Origin: Spartobacteria bacterium
GTDB taxonomy: Bacteria > Verrucomicrobiota > Verrucomicrobiia > Chthoniobacterales > UBA10450
DNA length: 51,250 nt
Assembly: GCA_003134765.1 (NCBI GenBank)
Contig: PLCM01000031.1
Coordinates: 78,290-129,539, forward strand
Direction: 5' to 3'
The translations under genes were made by a program, and so were the position numbers. Under the pieces are notes generated by a model, which was not told where the DNA came from, did no database searches, and saw only the letters and a program-made list of their open reading frames with translations. Below are positions 23,921 to 31,914 of this stretch, piece after piece. Each line of letters starts with the position of its first letter. Within the stretch, counting starts at the first letter, position 1.

Positions 23921-24334
23921 CTACGGCAGATTCAACGCGCGGCGCACCGGAACCGTGAGCGTGCCGGTGACGCGCTGGACGTAATTCTTTTGCACGCGCG
24001 CGATCGCGTCGGACACGGCATCCGACATGACGCCGTCGATCGGGCCGCAATAATACCCGCGATTTCGCAGAACGACCTGGAGCGACGCAACGTAGGCGGG
24101 ATCTCTCAGCAACTCATGGCGCGATTTGAAATAATAATAGAGCCGAGAGCCCGAACGGTGGAAATAATCGGTCGGATCCACATTCGGCATCTGGTGCAAA
24201 ACGCCCCACTCATCCTGGGGCGCCAGCGGATTGGTGGAATGAAACACCGGGTATTCGTCCGAAGCGGATGCGGAAACTGCGAGGAACACGCCTAAAAGAA
24301 GAAGAGCGCTGCGAAAAAAAAGTTTACTGGTCAT
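23921..24334 (-). CDS. Exported peptidoglycan-binding-like protein
   Basis: 137 residues with an N-terminal signal peptide (MTSKLFFRSALLLLGVFLAV, cleavage near ASA-SD). The C-terminal half matches PG_binding_1: LQVVLRNRGYYCGPIDGVMS, then DAIARVQKNYVQRVTGTLTV, ending in RRALNLP. The middle is rich in aromatic residues (YFHRSGSRLYYYFKS). It is probably periplasmic and binds the wall. No catalytic domain is attached. Confidence 0.82.
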   Translation of the reverse strand: MTSKLFFRSALLLLGVFLAVSASASDEYPVFHSTNPLAPQDEWGVLHQMPNVDPTDYFHRSGSRLYYYFKSRHELLRDPAYVASLQVVLRNRGYYCGPIDGVMSDAVSDAIARVQKNYVQRVTGTLTVPVRRALNLP

Positions 24335-24388
24335 GACTGCGTTAGGATCGACCTCGGAAGTTAATCACGTCTCCCTGACCGGAGCGAG

Positions 24389-24958
24389 TCAAAATTGCAC
24401 CCGTTTAGCGCGGGTCCTCGCGTAGCAGTAACAATCGCGGGGAATATCAGAGACATTCGGATGGAGCGACCATTTCTTCAGAACACCTTCCTGATGAAAT
24501 CCGTTCCTCTCCAGGAGTCGCGCCGAGGCAGCGTTCTCGACATCGCAGACAGCCCAAACCCGGAAGACTGAAGGAACGGTGAATGCCCATTCGACGATCG
24601 CCTCCAACGCTTCGCTCATGAAATCTTGTCCCCAAAAAGGACGGGCGAGAAGATAACCGAGATTCATTCCCTGATCCGGCCGGGCCGAGATGGCGCCGAT
24701 CAAGTCTCCGGGATCGCGCCGAAAAATAAGCCAACAGAACGATTTTCCCGAACGCCAGTTTTCGATAAACCGCCGGACCGCCTCGTGGGCGTCTTTCAAA
24801 TCGCGGTGCGGCCGAAAGGTCAGGTAACGCGTCACCTCCGGATCCTGCGCATAGGCGGCGAAGATAAGCGGCGCGTCTTCGGGACGTGCCTCACGCAGAA
24901 CCAATCGCGCTGTCGCAAAAGATTCAGGTGGGATGGCTCTTGATTCACGCATCGGCAA
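24389..24958 (-). CDS. GNAT acetyltransferase, RimJ/RimL type
   Basis: 189 residues. The acetyl-CoA fold shows TARLVLREARPEDAPLIFAA, MNLGYLLARPFWGQDFMSEA with the family's pyrophosphate-binding loop, and VWAVCDVENAASARLLERNG followed by FHQEGVLKKW. This pattern matches acetyltransferases that act on ribosomal proteins or small amines; the substrate is not predictable. The start overlaps the 3' end of tadA by 14 bases, so the two are cotranscribed. An ATG at 24952 is an alternative start. Confidence 0.9.
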   Translation of the reverse strand: MPMRESRAIPPESFATARLVLREARPEDAPLIFAAYAQDPEVTRYLTFRPHRDLKDAHEAVRRFIENWRSGKSFCWLIFRRDPGDLIGAISARPDQGMNLGYLLARPFWGQDFMSEALEAIVEWAFTVPSVFRVWAVCDVENAASARLLERNGFHQEGVLKKWSLHPNVSDIPRDCYCYARTRAKRVQF

Positions 24959-25433
24959 CGTCGGCGCGCCGGCGGGCTTGGAAAAAACTCTGGAGAAGAG
25001 CCGCGCATTCCTCCATCAAAACGCCGGAGGTGATTTCGCAGCGATGGTTGAACGACTCCATTTGCAGGAGGTTCAGAGCGCCACCTGCTGCGCCACTGCG
25101 CGGATCCGGGCAACCGAAAATCACGCGGCGCATCCGCACGTGAACCAGGGCGCCGGCGCACATCGCACACGGTTCTTTCGTGACGTAAAGATCGCAGTCG
25201 TTCAGGCGCCAGTCGCCGACCGCCGCTTCGGCCTGGGTGATGGCGATCATCTCGGCGTGCGCGGTCGCGTCTTTCAGCATCTCCACCTGATTGAACGCCC
25301 GGGCGATGATCTTCCCACCGCGCACCACAACAGCGCCGACCGGCACTTCCTCCTGCACGAATGCCTTTTGCGCCAGGCGGAGTGCCTCTCTCATGAAAAC
25401 GTCGTCGGTCGGCTGGTCGAGCAAGTTGTCCAT
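24945..25433 (-). CDS. tadA: tRNA-specific adenosine-34 deaminase
   Basis: Converts adenosine to inosine at the wobble position of tRNA-Arg(ACG). 162 residues from the ATG at 25433. Zinc ligands are H59 with catalytic E61 (TAHAEM) and C89/C92 (EPCAMC). PVGAVVVRGGKIIARAFNQV and RVIFGCPDPRSGAAGGALNL are typical. The frame stays open upstream for 48 codons through a palindromic repeat, but that part is not conserved and M49 is the natural start. It overlaps the GNAT gene. Confidence 0.94.
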   Translation of the reverse strand: MDNLLDQPTDDVFMREALRLAQKAFVQEEVPVGAVVVRGGKIIARAFNQVEMLKDATAHAEMIAITQAEAAVGDWRLNDCDLYVTKEPCAMCAGALVHVRMRRVIFGCPDPRSGAAGGALNLLQMESFNHRCEITSGVLMEECAALLQSFFQARRRADVADA

Positions 25434-25468
25434 TTTCCAAGAAACATTAAGAGCGCCATCGGCAAAGT

Positions 25469-25562
25469 GGTGGATCGAACGCTCCGCGCTGGATGACAAT
25501 AGTGGCGCCAAAAGTTTCGGCGCGAAAAATTTGGCATCGCGCGGCGGAGCGCTCGATCCACC
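25469..25562. repeat. GGTGGATCG...GCGCTCCGC inverted element, copy 1
   Basis: The left part GGTGGATCGAACGCTCCGC with GGATGACAAT and the right part GCGGAGCGCTCGATCCACC are inverted. The centre has GTGGCGCCAAAAGTTTCGGC. A related element with the same left part occurs at 31743. It lies between the tadA start and the SYLF gene, so it covers their shared control region. Confidence 0.6.
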
Positions 25563-25618
25563 TGACGGGGGGCCCACAATACGGCCATTGTCCTACGATC
25601 AGGCGAACTAAAGGTACC

Positions 25619-26266
25619 ATGAAAACGATCTGCGCCCTGCTCGCCCTTTGCTTTCTCCCGTTCGCCGGGGCGACCGCCGCCACCGAACAGGAAGTCGTCA
25701 ACCAGTCCGCCTCGATTCTCCGCCAATTCCGGCGGATGCCCGAAAGAGGAATTCCGCGCAGTGTGATGCGCAACGCAAGAGGTCTCGCCATTCTCACGGT
25801 CGTTAAAGTTGGCTTCGGCCTGAGCGGCAAAGGCGGTCAGGGGATCGTCGTCGCTCGGACTGGCAACGGCTGGTCGGGGCCTTCGTTCATTGGGACAGGC
25901 GGGGCGGGTTGGGGACCGCAGATCGGCGCCCAAATGACCGAGTTCGTTTTCATTCTCAACACGAACCGCGCAGTGCGCGCCTTCTCGCGCGACGGAAATC
26001 TCACCATGGGCGCCGATGCCAGCGTCGCGGCGGGCCCCGTGGGTCGCGAGGCAGCTGCTGCAGTTACGCCGACCGCAGCGATCTACACCTACAGCCGAAC
26101 CCAGGGACTTTTCGTGGGCGCATCACTCGAAGGCACCGTCATCGCGACGCAAAAATCGGCAAACGCACGCTACTACGGTCGGGGTGTAACCGCGCGGGAT
26201 ATCCTCAGCGGCAGCGTAGCCTCTCCCCCGCGAGCGAGCGTCCTTCAGGCTGCCTTGGGCCGTTGA
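25619..26266 (+). CDS. Exported SYLF-domain protein
   Basis: 215 residues from the ATG at 25619, with AAAGG five bases upstream; a longer frame to 25493 only runs through a repeat. A signal peptide (MKTICALLALCFLPFAGATA) is followed by a SYLF (Ysc84-type) domain: RNARGLAILTVVKVGFGLSG, GGQGIVVARTGNGWSGPSF and the glycine-rich AGWGPQIGAQMTEFVFIL. Eukaryotic SYLF domains bind phosphoinositides; bacterial ones are periplasmic or lipid-linked with little known function. The C-terminus is TYSRTQGLFVGASLEGTVIA, typical of the family. Confidence 0.9.
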   Translation: MKTICALLALCFLPFAGATAATEQEVVNQSASILRQFRRMPERGIPRSVMRNARGLAILTVVKVGFGLSGKGGQGIVVARTGNGWSGPSFIGTGGAGWGPQIGAQMTEFVFILNTNRAVRAFSRDGNLTMGADASVAAGPVGREAAAAVTPTAAIYTYSRTQGLFVGASLEGTVIATQKSANARYYGRGVTARDILSGSVASPPRASVLQAALGR

Positions 26267-26345
26267 TTTGACCGCGGCGTTCTTCTGTAGCCGTCGCCCT
26301 GCTCGCCACGCCAGAGCCAACCGGAGGCGGGCGGAGATGCCTTTT

Positions 26346-26429
26346 GGTTGTAGGGCGTTTCTGTGAAACGCCCAGGCGTCTGGTACAGACGCCCTACAAT
26401 GGCTTCGCACAGCGAAGCGGCTACAGGGC
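26346..26429. repeat. Triple-hairpin repeat
   Basis: GGCGTTT / AAACGCC at 26354-26372, GGCGTCT / AGACGCC at 26374-26392, and GCTTCG / CGAAGC after 26401. The unit is edged by TTGTAGGGCG on the left and GGCTACAGGG on the right. The third hairpin is shared with 21295-21316. The region 26267-26492 has no gene. Confidence 0.65.
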
Positions 26430-26492
26430 CATACATATCGACAATTTCCTTTACAACTGCGCGCGCTCTTCGGCACGTTCGCAGACGTGCGG

Positions 26493-27005
26493 ATGATCGT
26501 TGCCATCGGAACGTTATTCATCGGCATCTCTGCGGCTTTCGCGCAGGACCAGGAGCGCAAGTTGATCGACCGGGTGTTGAAACCGGACACCTCACTGGAG
26601 AATTCCGCCCAGAACAAGAAATTCACGGGCGGATCGAGCGCATCGTTCGATAAGAGCGTTCGGACGCGCAGTTATTATTCGCCGGCCAAGACCGTGCCGA
26701 AGGCTTTTCCGGACGAGCGCGTGTTCACGCCCCGTCAGTTTGCCGCCCGACATTTCCGCGCGGGCGACTCGGCGGCGAATATCTCGGCCCGATCGCAATT
26801 GACGAAAACCGACACCGTGATCCCCCCGACGACCGCCACTGCCGGCACCCGGGTCGCGCCCGAAAGCAGCGTCACCACGCCGGTCCGCGAATTTGCCGGC
26901 AATCGCCCGTTTCTCGATCGAGGAAAAAGCCAGAAATCACTCCAGGCTCAGAACAAACCGCTCACGATCGAGCAGGTGCGCGAATTGTTGAACAAGAGTA
27001 AGTAG
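26493..27005 (+). CDS. Exported hypothetical protein
   Basis: 170 residues from the ATG at 26493 (a GTG at 26487 adds two). A signal peptide (MIVAIGTLFIGISAAFAQ) is followed by DQERKLIDRVLKPDTSLENS and a Ser/Thr/Pro-rich, disordered-looking middle with several Arg pairs. It ends in NKPLTIEQVRELLNKSK. No conserved catalytic motif is visible. It precedes tyrS by 29 bases on the same strand and may be cotranscribed. Confidence 0.65.
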   Translation: MIVAIGTLFIGISAAFAQDQERKLIDRVLKPDTSLENSAQNKKFTGGSSASFDKSVRTRSYYSPAKTVPKAFPDERVFTPRQFAARHFRAGDSAANISARSQLTKTDTVIPPTTATAGTRVAPESSVTTPVREFAGNRPFLDRGKSQKSLQAQNKPLTIEQVRELLNKSK

Positions 27006-27034
27006 CATCCGGCTGCACCACTCGAGCGCGGACC

Positions 27035-28201
27035 ATGCAACCGGACGAAGCCCTTTCCATTCTCAAGCAGGGCGCGGCCCAGGTCATCAGTGAGCCGGAG
27101 CTTCGGGCGAAACTCGCGCTCGGACGACCGCTGCGCGTGAAGCTCGGCGTCGATCCGACGAGCCCGGATTTGCATCTCGGCCACGCCATCATCCTCAGGA
27201 AACTCCGTCAGTTCCAGGATCTGGGGCACGAGGCTATCCTGATTATCGGCGATTTCACCTCGATGATCGGCGACCCGAGCGGGCGCTCGGCCACCCGGCC
27301 TCAGCTCTCGCGCGAGCAGGTGGCGGCGAATGCCGAAACCTATCGGGCCCAGGCCTTCAAAGTTCTCGACCCGGCGCGCACCCGCCTCGTCGCCAACGGC
27401 GATTGGTTTTCAAAGATGGGCTTCGAAGAAGTAATCCGTCTCAACAGCATGGTGACTCTGCAGCAGATGCTCCAGCGGGAGGATTTCCGGAATCGAATCG
27501 ACCAGGGGCACCCGATTCACGCCCACGAAATTCAATACCCCATCATGCAAGGCTGGGACTCCGTCATGGTCCAGGCCGACGTGGAACTCGGCGGGACCGA
27601 CCAGCTCTTCAATATTCTCGTCGGGCGCGATCTCCAGAAACACGAAGGCCAGCCGCAGCAGGTCGTTTTCGTCCTGCCGATCCTGGAAGGCCTGGATGGC
27701 TCGATGAAGATGAGCAAGAGCCTTGGGAATTATGTTGGGCTGACGGAACCGGGGCCGGAAATGTTTGGCAAGCTGATGAGCATTTCAGACGAATTGATGG
27801 GACGCTACTATCCGTTGCTTCTGGGTCAGCCGCTGGATTCCGCCGCCCGTCCGCTCGAAGCCAAGAAGTATCTCGCCTCGGCGATCGTCGAAACGTATCA
27901 CTCGCGGGCGATCGCGCAGAAAACGCTGGAAGAATGGAACGCGCGCTTCAGTGAAAAACGACTGGCGGATGCCGATCTCCCTGAGTTCCAAGCCGAGAAG
28001 AACGACCTCGTCTCGATCGTCGTCTCTGCCTACACGATTGCCTTCACGCTCGCGAAATCGCGCGCTGACGCGCGGCGGTTGATCGAACAGGGCAGTATCC
28101 AATTAAACGGAGAGAAACTGCGCGATCCCAAGGCGGTGCTCACGCTGGAGCGCGGCCAGGTCCTCCGCCTCGACAAAACGCGGGCGGTCCGGATCGCCTG
28201 A
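27035..28201 (+). CDS. tyrS: Tyrosyl-tRNA synthetase
   Basis: Class I enzyme of 388 residues charging tRNA-Tyr in the cytosol. The HIGH motif is H47-L-G-H50 (PTSPDLHLGHAIILRKL) and the KMSKS motif is SMKMSKSLGN near residue 226. Tyrosine-site elements are present in YPIMQGWDSVMVQADVELGG then TDQLFNILVGRD. A C-terminal S4-like RNA-binding domain occupies about residues 325-388 (ARRLIEQGSIQLNGEKLRDP). It ends just before a 12-bp hairpin. The TyrZ-like layout (HLGH, compact S4) is common outside the enterics. Confidence 0.96.
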   Translation: MQPDEALSILKQGAAQVISEPELRAKLALGRPLRVKLGVDPTSPDLHLGHAIILRKLRQFQDLGHEAILIIGDFTSMIGDPSGRSATRPQLSREQVAANAETYRAQAFKVLDPARTRLVANGDWFSKMGFEEVIRLNSMVTLQQMLQREDFRNRIDQGHPIHAHEIQYPIMQGWDSVMVQADVELGGTDQLFNILVGRDLQKHEGQPQQVVFVLPILEGLDGSMKMSKSLGNYVGLTEPGPEMFGKLMSISDELMGRYYPLLLGQPLDSAARPLEAKKYLASAIVETYHSRAIAQKTLEEWNARFSEKRLADADLPEFQAEKNDLVSIVVSAYTIAFTLAKSRADARRLIEQGSIQLNGEKLRDPKAVLTLERGQVLRLDKTRAVRIA

Positions 28202-28212
28202 TCCGTACAACA

Positions 28213-28246
28213 GAAGAGCACGAAGTCCCCCGAATTCGTGCTCTTC
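28213..28246. terminator. Hairpin between tyrS and the SRPBCC gene
   Basis: GAAGAGCACGAA and TTCGTGCTCTTC form a perfect 12-bp stem with a 10-base loop, in the convergent gap. There is no run of T on either side, so efficient rho-independent action is uncertain. Confidence 0.55.
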
Positions 28247-28265
28247 CTCTGAAACAGCAGTCCCT

Positions 28266-28781
28266 CTATGCCGTTGCTGTCTCGAACATCGAAAGCATCG
28301 GCGTGCGTTCCACGACGGGCGCCGCGATGCCTTCGAAATGGGCGCGAATGCTCCGCAACTCCGAGGTCACGAAGGAATCCACAAAATGAAATCGCCGGTC
28401 GAGCCAGGCGAAAAGCTTGTTCTTAATCTCGTAATGCAGGGCGAGCGTCACTTCCGTGCAGCTCGGCCGGATCTCGGTGAACTCCACCAGACCCATGACA
28501 TCAAGATTTCCGCCGGTTGATTCGAACGCAAACTGATCGGGCGAATCGCTTTCGACCGACAACAGGACCGTGCGCGCTTCGAATCCGAGCGGCCCCCTAA
28601 AACTGAAATCCACGGTTTTCGATGAGGTAACCGTGGCCTTGGTTACCATTACGAACTGCCGCCGATACGATTGGATGCTCGCGAGGCGTGATTTACACTC
28701 ATCGAGCGACTGATTCATGTGCAGAGTTTTTTGTAGCAACATAGGATTTGGTTTTGTGATGCCAATTCGAGCAATGCACAT
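28266..28781 (-). CDS. SRPBCC-like protein
   Basis: 171 residues from the ATG at 28781, which follows AGGAGAG by 12 bases; the ATG at 28742 (MLLQKTLHMNQ) is an alternative that starts at the domain. The helix-grip pattern of the SRPBCC superfamily is suggested by ECKSRLASIQSYRRQFVMVT, FSFRGPLGFEARTVLLSVES, EVTLALHYEIKNKLFAWLDR and the long C-terminal helix. Such proteins bind hydrophobic ligands. No catalytic residue is evident. A TTTACAC/GTGTAAA operator-like block lies 50-80 bases upstream. Confidence 0.65.
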   Translation of the reverse strand: MCIARIGITKPNPMLLQKTLHMNQSLDECKSRLASIQSYRRQFVMVTKATVTSSKTVDFSFRGPLGFEARTVLLSVESDSPDQFAFESTGGNLDVMGLVEFTEIRPSCTEVTLALHYEIKNKLFAWLDRRFHFVDSFVTSELRSIRAHFEGIAAPVVERTPMLSMFETATA

Positions 28782-28827
28782 GCCGATCAAGTCTCTCCTA
28801 GGGAAGGGCTTCCAAACGGGGAAAATT

Positions 28828-28858
28828 GTGTAAATTTCTTTTACACTTGTGTAAATTT
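28828..28858. promoter_or_regulatory. Triple GTGTAAA half-site array
   Basis: GTGTAAA at 28828, TTTACAC at 28840 and GTGTAAA at 28849. Sites 1 and 2 form a 7-bp inverted repeat with 5-base spacing; sites 2 and 3 form the palindrome TTTACACTTGTGTAAA. Sites 1 and 3 are 21 bases apart, about two helical turns. It lies upstream of the SRPBCC start, so it is probably an operator for a dimeric regulator. Confidence 0.5.
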
Positions 28859-28923
28859 GCCGCCGATTCTAACCGAAAGCGGAGGCAGCCACCAAAACAC
28901 CCAAAAACGATCAGGAACTCCGC

Positions 28924-29634
28924 TCAGGCTGCCTGTTGGCGCCGGCTTTCGATCGTCGTCATCATCGACTGAAAGATCTTTAAACCGTCGGCGCTGCCCA
29001 AACGCTCTTCGCACGCCCGGTCCGGATGGGGCATTAATCCGAAAACGTTTCCCTCGCGGTTGCAAATGCCCGCGATGTTTTCGACGGAGCCGTTCGGGTT
29101 CGCGGATGCGTCGATCCTGCCATCGGCCGTGGCGTAGCGAAGAATAATTTGCCGCCTCTCATTCAATTCACGCAACGTCGGCTCATCGGCAAAGTAACAA
29201 CCCTCACCGTGGGCGATGGGCAATCGTAACAGCGATCCCTGCGCACAGCCGTGGGTGAACGCGGAGTCCGCGACTTCGACCCGCGTTGTCACCAAATCGC
29301 AGATGAAATGCAGCGCCCGGTTCCGGACCAGCGCGCCGGGCAACAACCCGATCTCGCAGAGGACCTGGAATCCGTTGCACGTGCCGATCACCAGTTTCCC
29401 GTTTCGTGCCTCTTCCACCACGCTTGCCATGATCGGAGAAAACCGCGCGATCGCCCCGCAACGCAGATAATCGCCGTAGGAGAACCCGCCCGGCAATACG
29501 ATCGCGTCACATCCATCGAGCGACGTTTTCTTGTGCCAAACGTACTCTGCTCTCACCCCCGCGATCCCATTCAACGCCGCGAGGCAATCCTGGTCGCAGT
29601 TGGAACCCGGAAACTGAATCACCGCGAATTTCAT
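28924..29634 (-). CDS. purQ: FGAM synthase glutaminase subunit
   Basis: Supplies ammonia from glutamine for the PurL reaction in purine synthesis. 236 residues, class I glutamine amidotransferase: nucleophile C86 in VIGTCNGFQVLCE, H203 in MPHPDRACEE with E209, and the oxyanion strand IVLPGGFSYGDYLRCGA. The start overlaps the purS stop by four bases, so the two subunits are translationally coupled. purL is not in the window. Length matches the small PurQ type that works with PurS. Confidence 0.96.
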   Translation of the reverse strand: MKFAVIQFPGSNCDQDCLAALNGIAGVRAEYVWHKKTSLDGCDAIVLPGGFSYGDYLRCGAIARFSPIMASVVEEARNGKLVIGTCNGFQVLCEIGLLPGALVRNRALHFICDLVTTRVEVADSAFTHGCAQGSLLRLPIAHGEGCYFADEPTLRELNERRQIILRYATADGRIDASANPNGSVENIAGICNREGNVFGLMPHPDRACEERLGSADGLKIFQSMMTTIESRRQQAA

Positions 29635-29864
29635 TTCACCACTTCGTAGTCTTCGATCACGGGATTAGAGAGCAAATCGCGGCAAAGATCATTGAGCCGC
29701 GAATCCAGGTTCGGCGTCTTATCGTCGACCTCAATCTCCAAATATTTTCCGATCCGAACCGAATGCACTTCCGGCATCCCGAGATGCTTCATCGCATCGC
29801 GCACCGCCACGCCTTGGGGATCGAGCACAGCCGCTTTCGGAGTGACGAGCACTTTGACCTTCAT
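29631..29864 (-). CDS. purS: FGAM synthase subunit PurS
   Basis: 77 residues. Small alpha/beta subunit that bridges PurQ and PurL. It shows MKVKVLVTPKAAVLDPQGVA, then MPEVHSVRIGKYLEIEVDD and a C-terminal helix ending VIEDYEVVK, all typical. It is the first gene of the purS-purQ pair, with the ATGA overlap. A large palindromic repeat lies just upstream. Confidence 0.95.
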   Translation of the reverse strand: MKVKVLVTPKAAVLDPQGVAVRDAMKHLGMPEVHSVRIGKYLEIEVDDKTPNLDSRLNDLCRDLLSNPVIEDYEVVK

Positions 29865-29907
29865 GCCGCAATATCAGGAGTCGGGCCGCGCTGGACAAGT
29901 GCAATCC

Positions 29908-30002
29908 TTTGGTAGGGACGGCGCGCTGCGCCGTCCAACGTGATAAGGTTCCGGTGAGAAAACGGCTCCGCTCGCGGACGGCGCAGCGCGCCGTCCCTGC
30001 CA
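29908..30002. repeat. GGACGGCGC palindrome, two inverted copies
   Basis: Each copy is a hairpin, GGACGGCGC / GCGCCGTCC, at 29916-29936 and 29976-29996. The two copies are themselves inverted around a 39-base centre, with edges TGGTAGGGA and TCCCTGCCA. The same edge plus hairpin occurs inside the ligase gene at 30996-31025. Confidence 0.75.
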
Positions 30003-30004
30003 GA

Positions 30005-31702
30005 CTACCCTTCGCGCACCACCTGAATGGGCTTTTTGTCGTCGCGCAAGCCCAGGAAAACCGGCTGGCGGAGTTTTCCATCGCGCGTCCATTCCGCGAA
30101 TTTCACCTGGCAAACAAAAACCGGATTCACCCACTCGATCCGGCGCATCAGGGCGGGAGTGATTCCCTGCACCCATTGTCCCCCTTGTTTCGAAGGCAGA
30201 TCCGCGAAAGGGCAATTCTCCCGCTTCTCCTTCTTCAATTGCCTATGCAAGGAAGCCAGCGCCTTCGTACTGAATCCCGTTCCCACTTTGCCTGCGAAAA
30301 GAAATTTCTTCTTCTCGCAGTATCCTACCAGGACCGCGCCGAAATGTTGCCGCGCCCCTTGCGGCGGCGTGAACCCGCCAATGACAAATTCCTGTTCGTT
30401 GACGCACTTGAGTTTGATCCAGGCGCCGCTCCGCCGCCCCGGCTCGTAAACGGAATCGCGCAGCTTGCCGATCAATCCCTCGAGGCCGCGGCGCCGCACT
30501 TCGGCCAGCAACGGCGCGGCTTCGCTGCCAATCTCGCCCGAATAGCGGATTGGATCGCCGACGCCTTCAACCAACTGGTCCAGCAATTGTTTGCGCGCAG
30601 TCAGCGGCAATCCGACGAGGCTTCGGCCGCTGAGTTGAAGCAGATCGAAAACGTAAAAGCAGACAGGCGATTTGCGGCCCTCCATCTCCAATCCCTGGAG
30701 CAACTGGAACGATGATCGGCCTTCCTCATCCAGCGCAACGACTTCCCCGTCGATCACGCATTCATCGACCGGAAGGTTTTTTACCGCGTCGGCAATGTCC
30801 GGATAACGCGCTCGCAGTTCATTCCCATTGCGCGAGATCAGGCTGACTTTGTCGCCGTTCTTAATCGCGCAGGCGCGGATGCCGTCGAACTTCAGCTCGT
30901 AACTCCAATCGCCGGTGGTGGGGGACGCCTCGAGCAACCGCGGCTTCATCGGATCGACAAAGCGCGGCTTGCCCGACGGTAATTTCGCTAGCTCTTTTGG
31001 TAGGGACGCCGCGCGGCGGCGTCCGCTTTTCGCCGTCGACTCACTTTCCCCCTGGCGATCGTCTTTTTTTTTAACCGCCGCCTTGACCCGCGATTTCAAA
31101 GTCGCCTTCTTATCCTCGGCCCGATTCGACTGCCATTCTGCGTCTTTCTGCGCCGCGATTTGGGCCATGGTGCGGCCGGTCTTTACCGATTGATCGTCTC
31201 GTTTTTTCGAAATCGGTTTAATCCCCGTCCCGCTCTTCAAGAGCAACCACTGCGTCTTTCCCCCATCCATTCGAGTCCGAATCAGCGACCATTCGCCTTT
31301 CGCCTTCTCTCCATCCATGACGAGATGAAGCCGGCCTTCCCGCCACGCTTTCACCGGCTCTTCGCCATAGACATGGTAGTTGCCGCGGTCCCAGACCATC
31401 ACGGTGCCGCCGCCATACTGTCCTTCCGGAATGATGCCTTCGAACGTCGCGTATTCGACCGGATGGTCCTCGACCTCGACCGCCAGATGCTTCTCCCCTT
31501 TTTCCCACGGAAGCCCCTTCGGCACCGCCCACGATTTGAGGACCCCGTCCATCTCGAGCCGAAAATCGTAATGCAACCGGCTCGCGTCATGTTTCTGAAT
31601 GACGAACCGGCTCGCCCCCTTCACCAGCTTCGGCAACGGCTTCCCGCTCGGCTCGGCCGTGACCGAAAAGTTCCGCTTCTTCTTGTATTCGGCCAATCCC
31701 AT
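30005..31702 (-). CDS. ATP-dependent DNA ligase, LigD type without polymerase domain
   Basis: 565 residues. The N-terminal 3'-phosphoesterase domain, about residues 1-190, has FVIQKHDASRLHYDFRLEMD and FEGIIPEGQYGGGTVMVWDR. A Lys-rich linker at about 190-245 leads to the ligase: adenylation motif ELKFDGIRA near residue 274, DGEVVALDEEGR, SGAWIKLKCVNEQEFVIGGF and an OB-fold C-terminus. The polymerase domain of full LigD is missing; it may be a separate gene. Enzymes of this kind join breaks in non-homologous end joining with Ku, which is not in the window. The linker contains an in-frame palindrome (residues 226-236) of a repeat family that also lies 3' of the gene. Confidence 0.92.
   Translation of the reverse strand: MGLAEYKKKRNFSVTAEPSGKPLPKLVKGASRFVIQKHDASRLHYDFRLEMDGVLKSWAVPKGLPWEKGEKHLAVEVEDHPVEYATFEGIIPEGQYGGGTVMVWDRGNYHVYGEEPVKAWREGRLHLVMDGEKAKGEWSLIRTRMDGGKTQWLLLKSGTGIKPISKKRDDQSVKTGRTMAQIAAQKDAEWQSNRAEDKKATLKSRVKAAVKKKDDRQGESESTAKSGRRRAASLPKELAKLPSGKPRFVDPMKPRLLEASPTTGDWSYELKFDGIRACAIKNGDKVSLISRNGNELRARYPDIADAVKNLPVDECVIDGEVVALDEEGRSSFQLLQGLEMEGRKSPVCFYVFDLLQLSGRSLVGLPLTARKQLLDQLVEGVGDPIRYSGEIGSEAAPLLAEVRRRGLEGLIGKLRDSVYEPGRRSGAWIKLKCVNEQEFVIGGFTPPQGARQHFGAVLVGYCEKKKFLFAGKVGTGFSTKALASLHRQLKKEKRENCPFADLPSKQGGQWVQGITPALMRRIEWVNPVFVCQVKFAEWTRDGKLRQPVFLGLRDDKKPIQVVREG
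30996..31025. repeat. GGACGCCGC palindrome inside the ligase gene
   Basis: TTTTGGTAGGGACGCCGCG then CGGCGGCGTCC. The hairpin GGACGCCGC / GCGGCGTCC has a 3-base loop. The left edge TTTGGTAGGGACG is the same as in the intergenic copy at 29908. It encodes part of the interdomain linker (GRRRAASLPKE) in frame. Confidence 0.75.
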
Positions 31703-31742
31703 CGCGATTTGTACTTATCCACTCAAATTGCTTTTCACGCGA

Positions 31743-31905
31743 GGTGGATCGTGCGCTCCGCGCGCGATGACAATTGCCTTCGAAGCGGGGATTCCAGCCA
31801 TCGCGGGGTGGAGTGCACGATCATCAAAAAAATCGCCACCACCGTCACGCGGACGATGGTGGCGATCAATAGTCTAATGTGGGAGGGGCCTTTGCGCCCC
31901 GACTC
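31743..31905. repeat. GGTGGATCG element copy 2 and two hairpins
   Basis: 31743-31772 starts GGTGGATCGTGCGCTCCGC then GCGCGATGACAAT, close to the left part of the element at 25469, and 31807-31825 holds a diverged inverted end. 31832-31866 is ATCGCCACCA / TGGTGGCGAT. 31885-31900 is GGGGC / GCCCC, which could end the DUF892 transcript. No gene is seen in 31703-31914. Confidence 0.5.
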
Positions 31906-31914
31906 TTGAGCAGG

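Noticed and set aside
28840..28858. TTTACA as a lac-like -35 box
   Set aside because: No -10 at a suitable distance; the symmetric half-sites explain it better.
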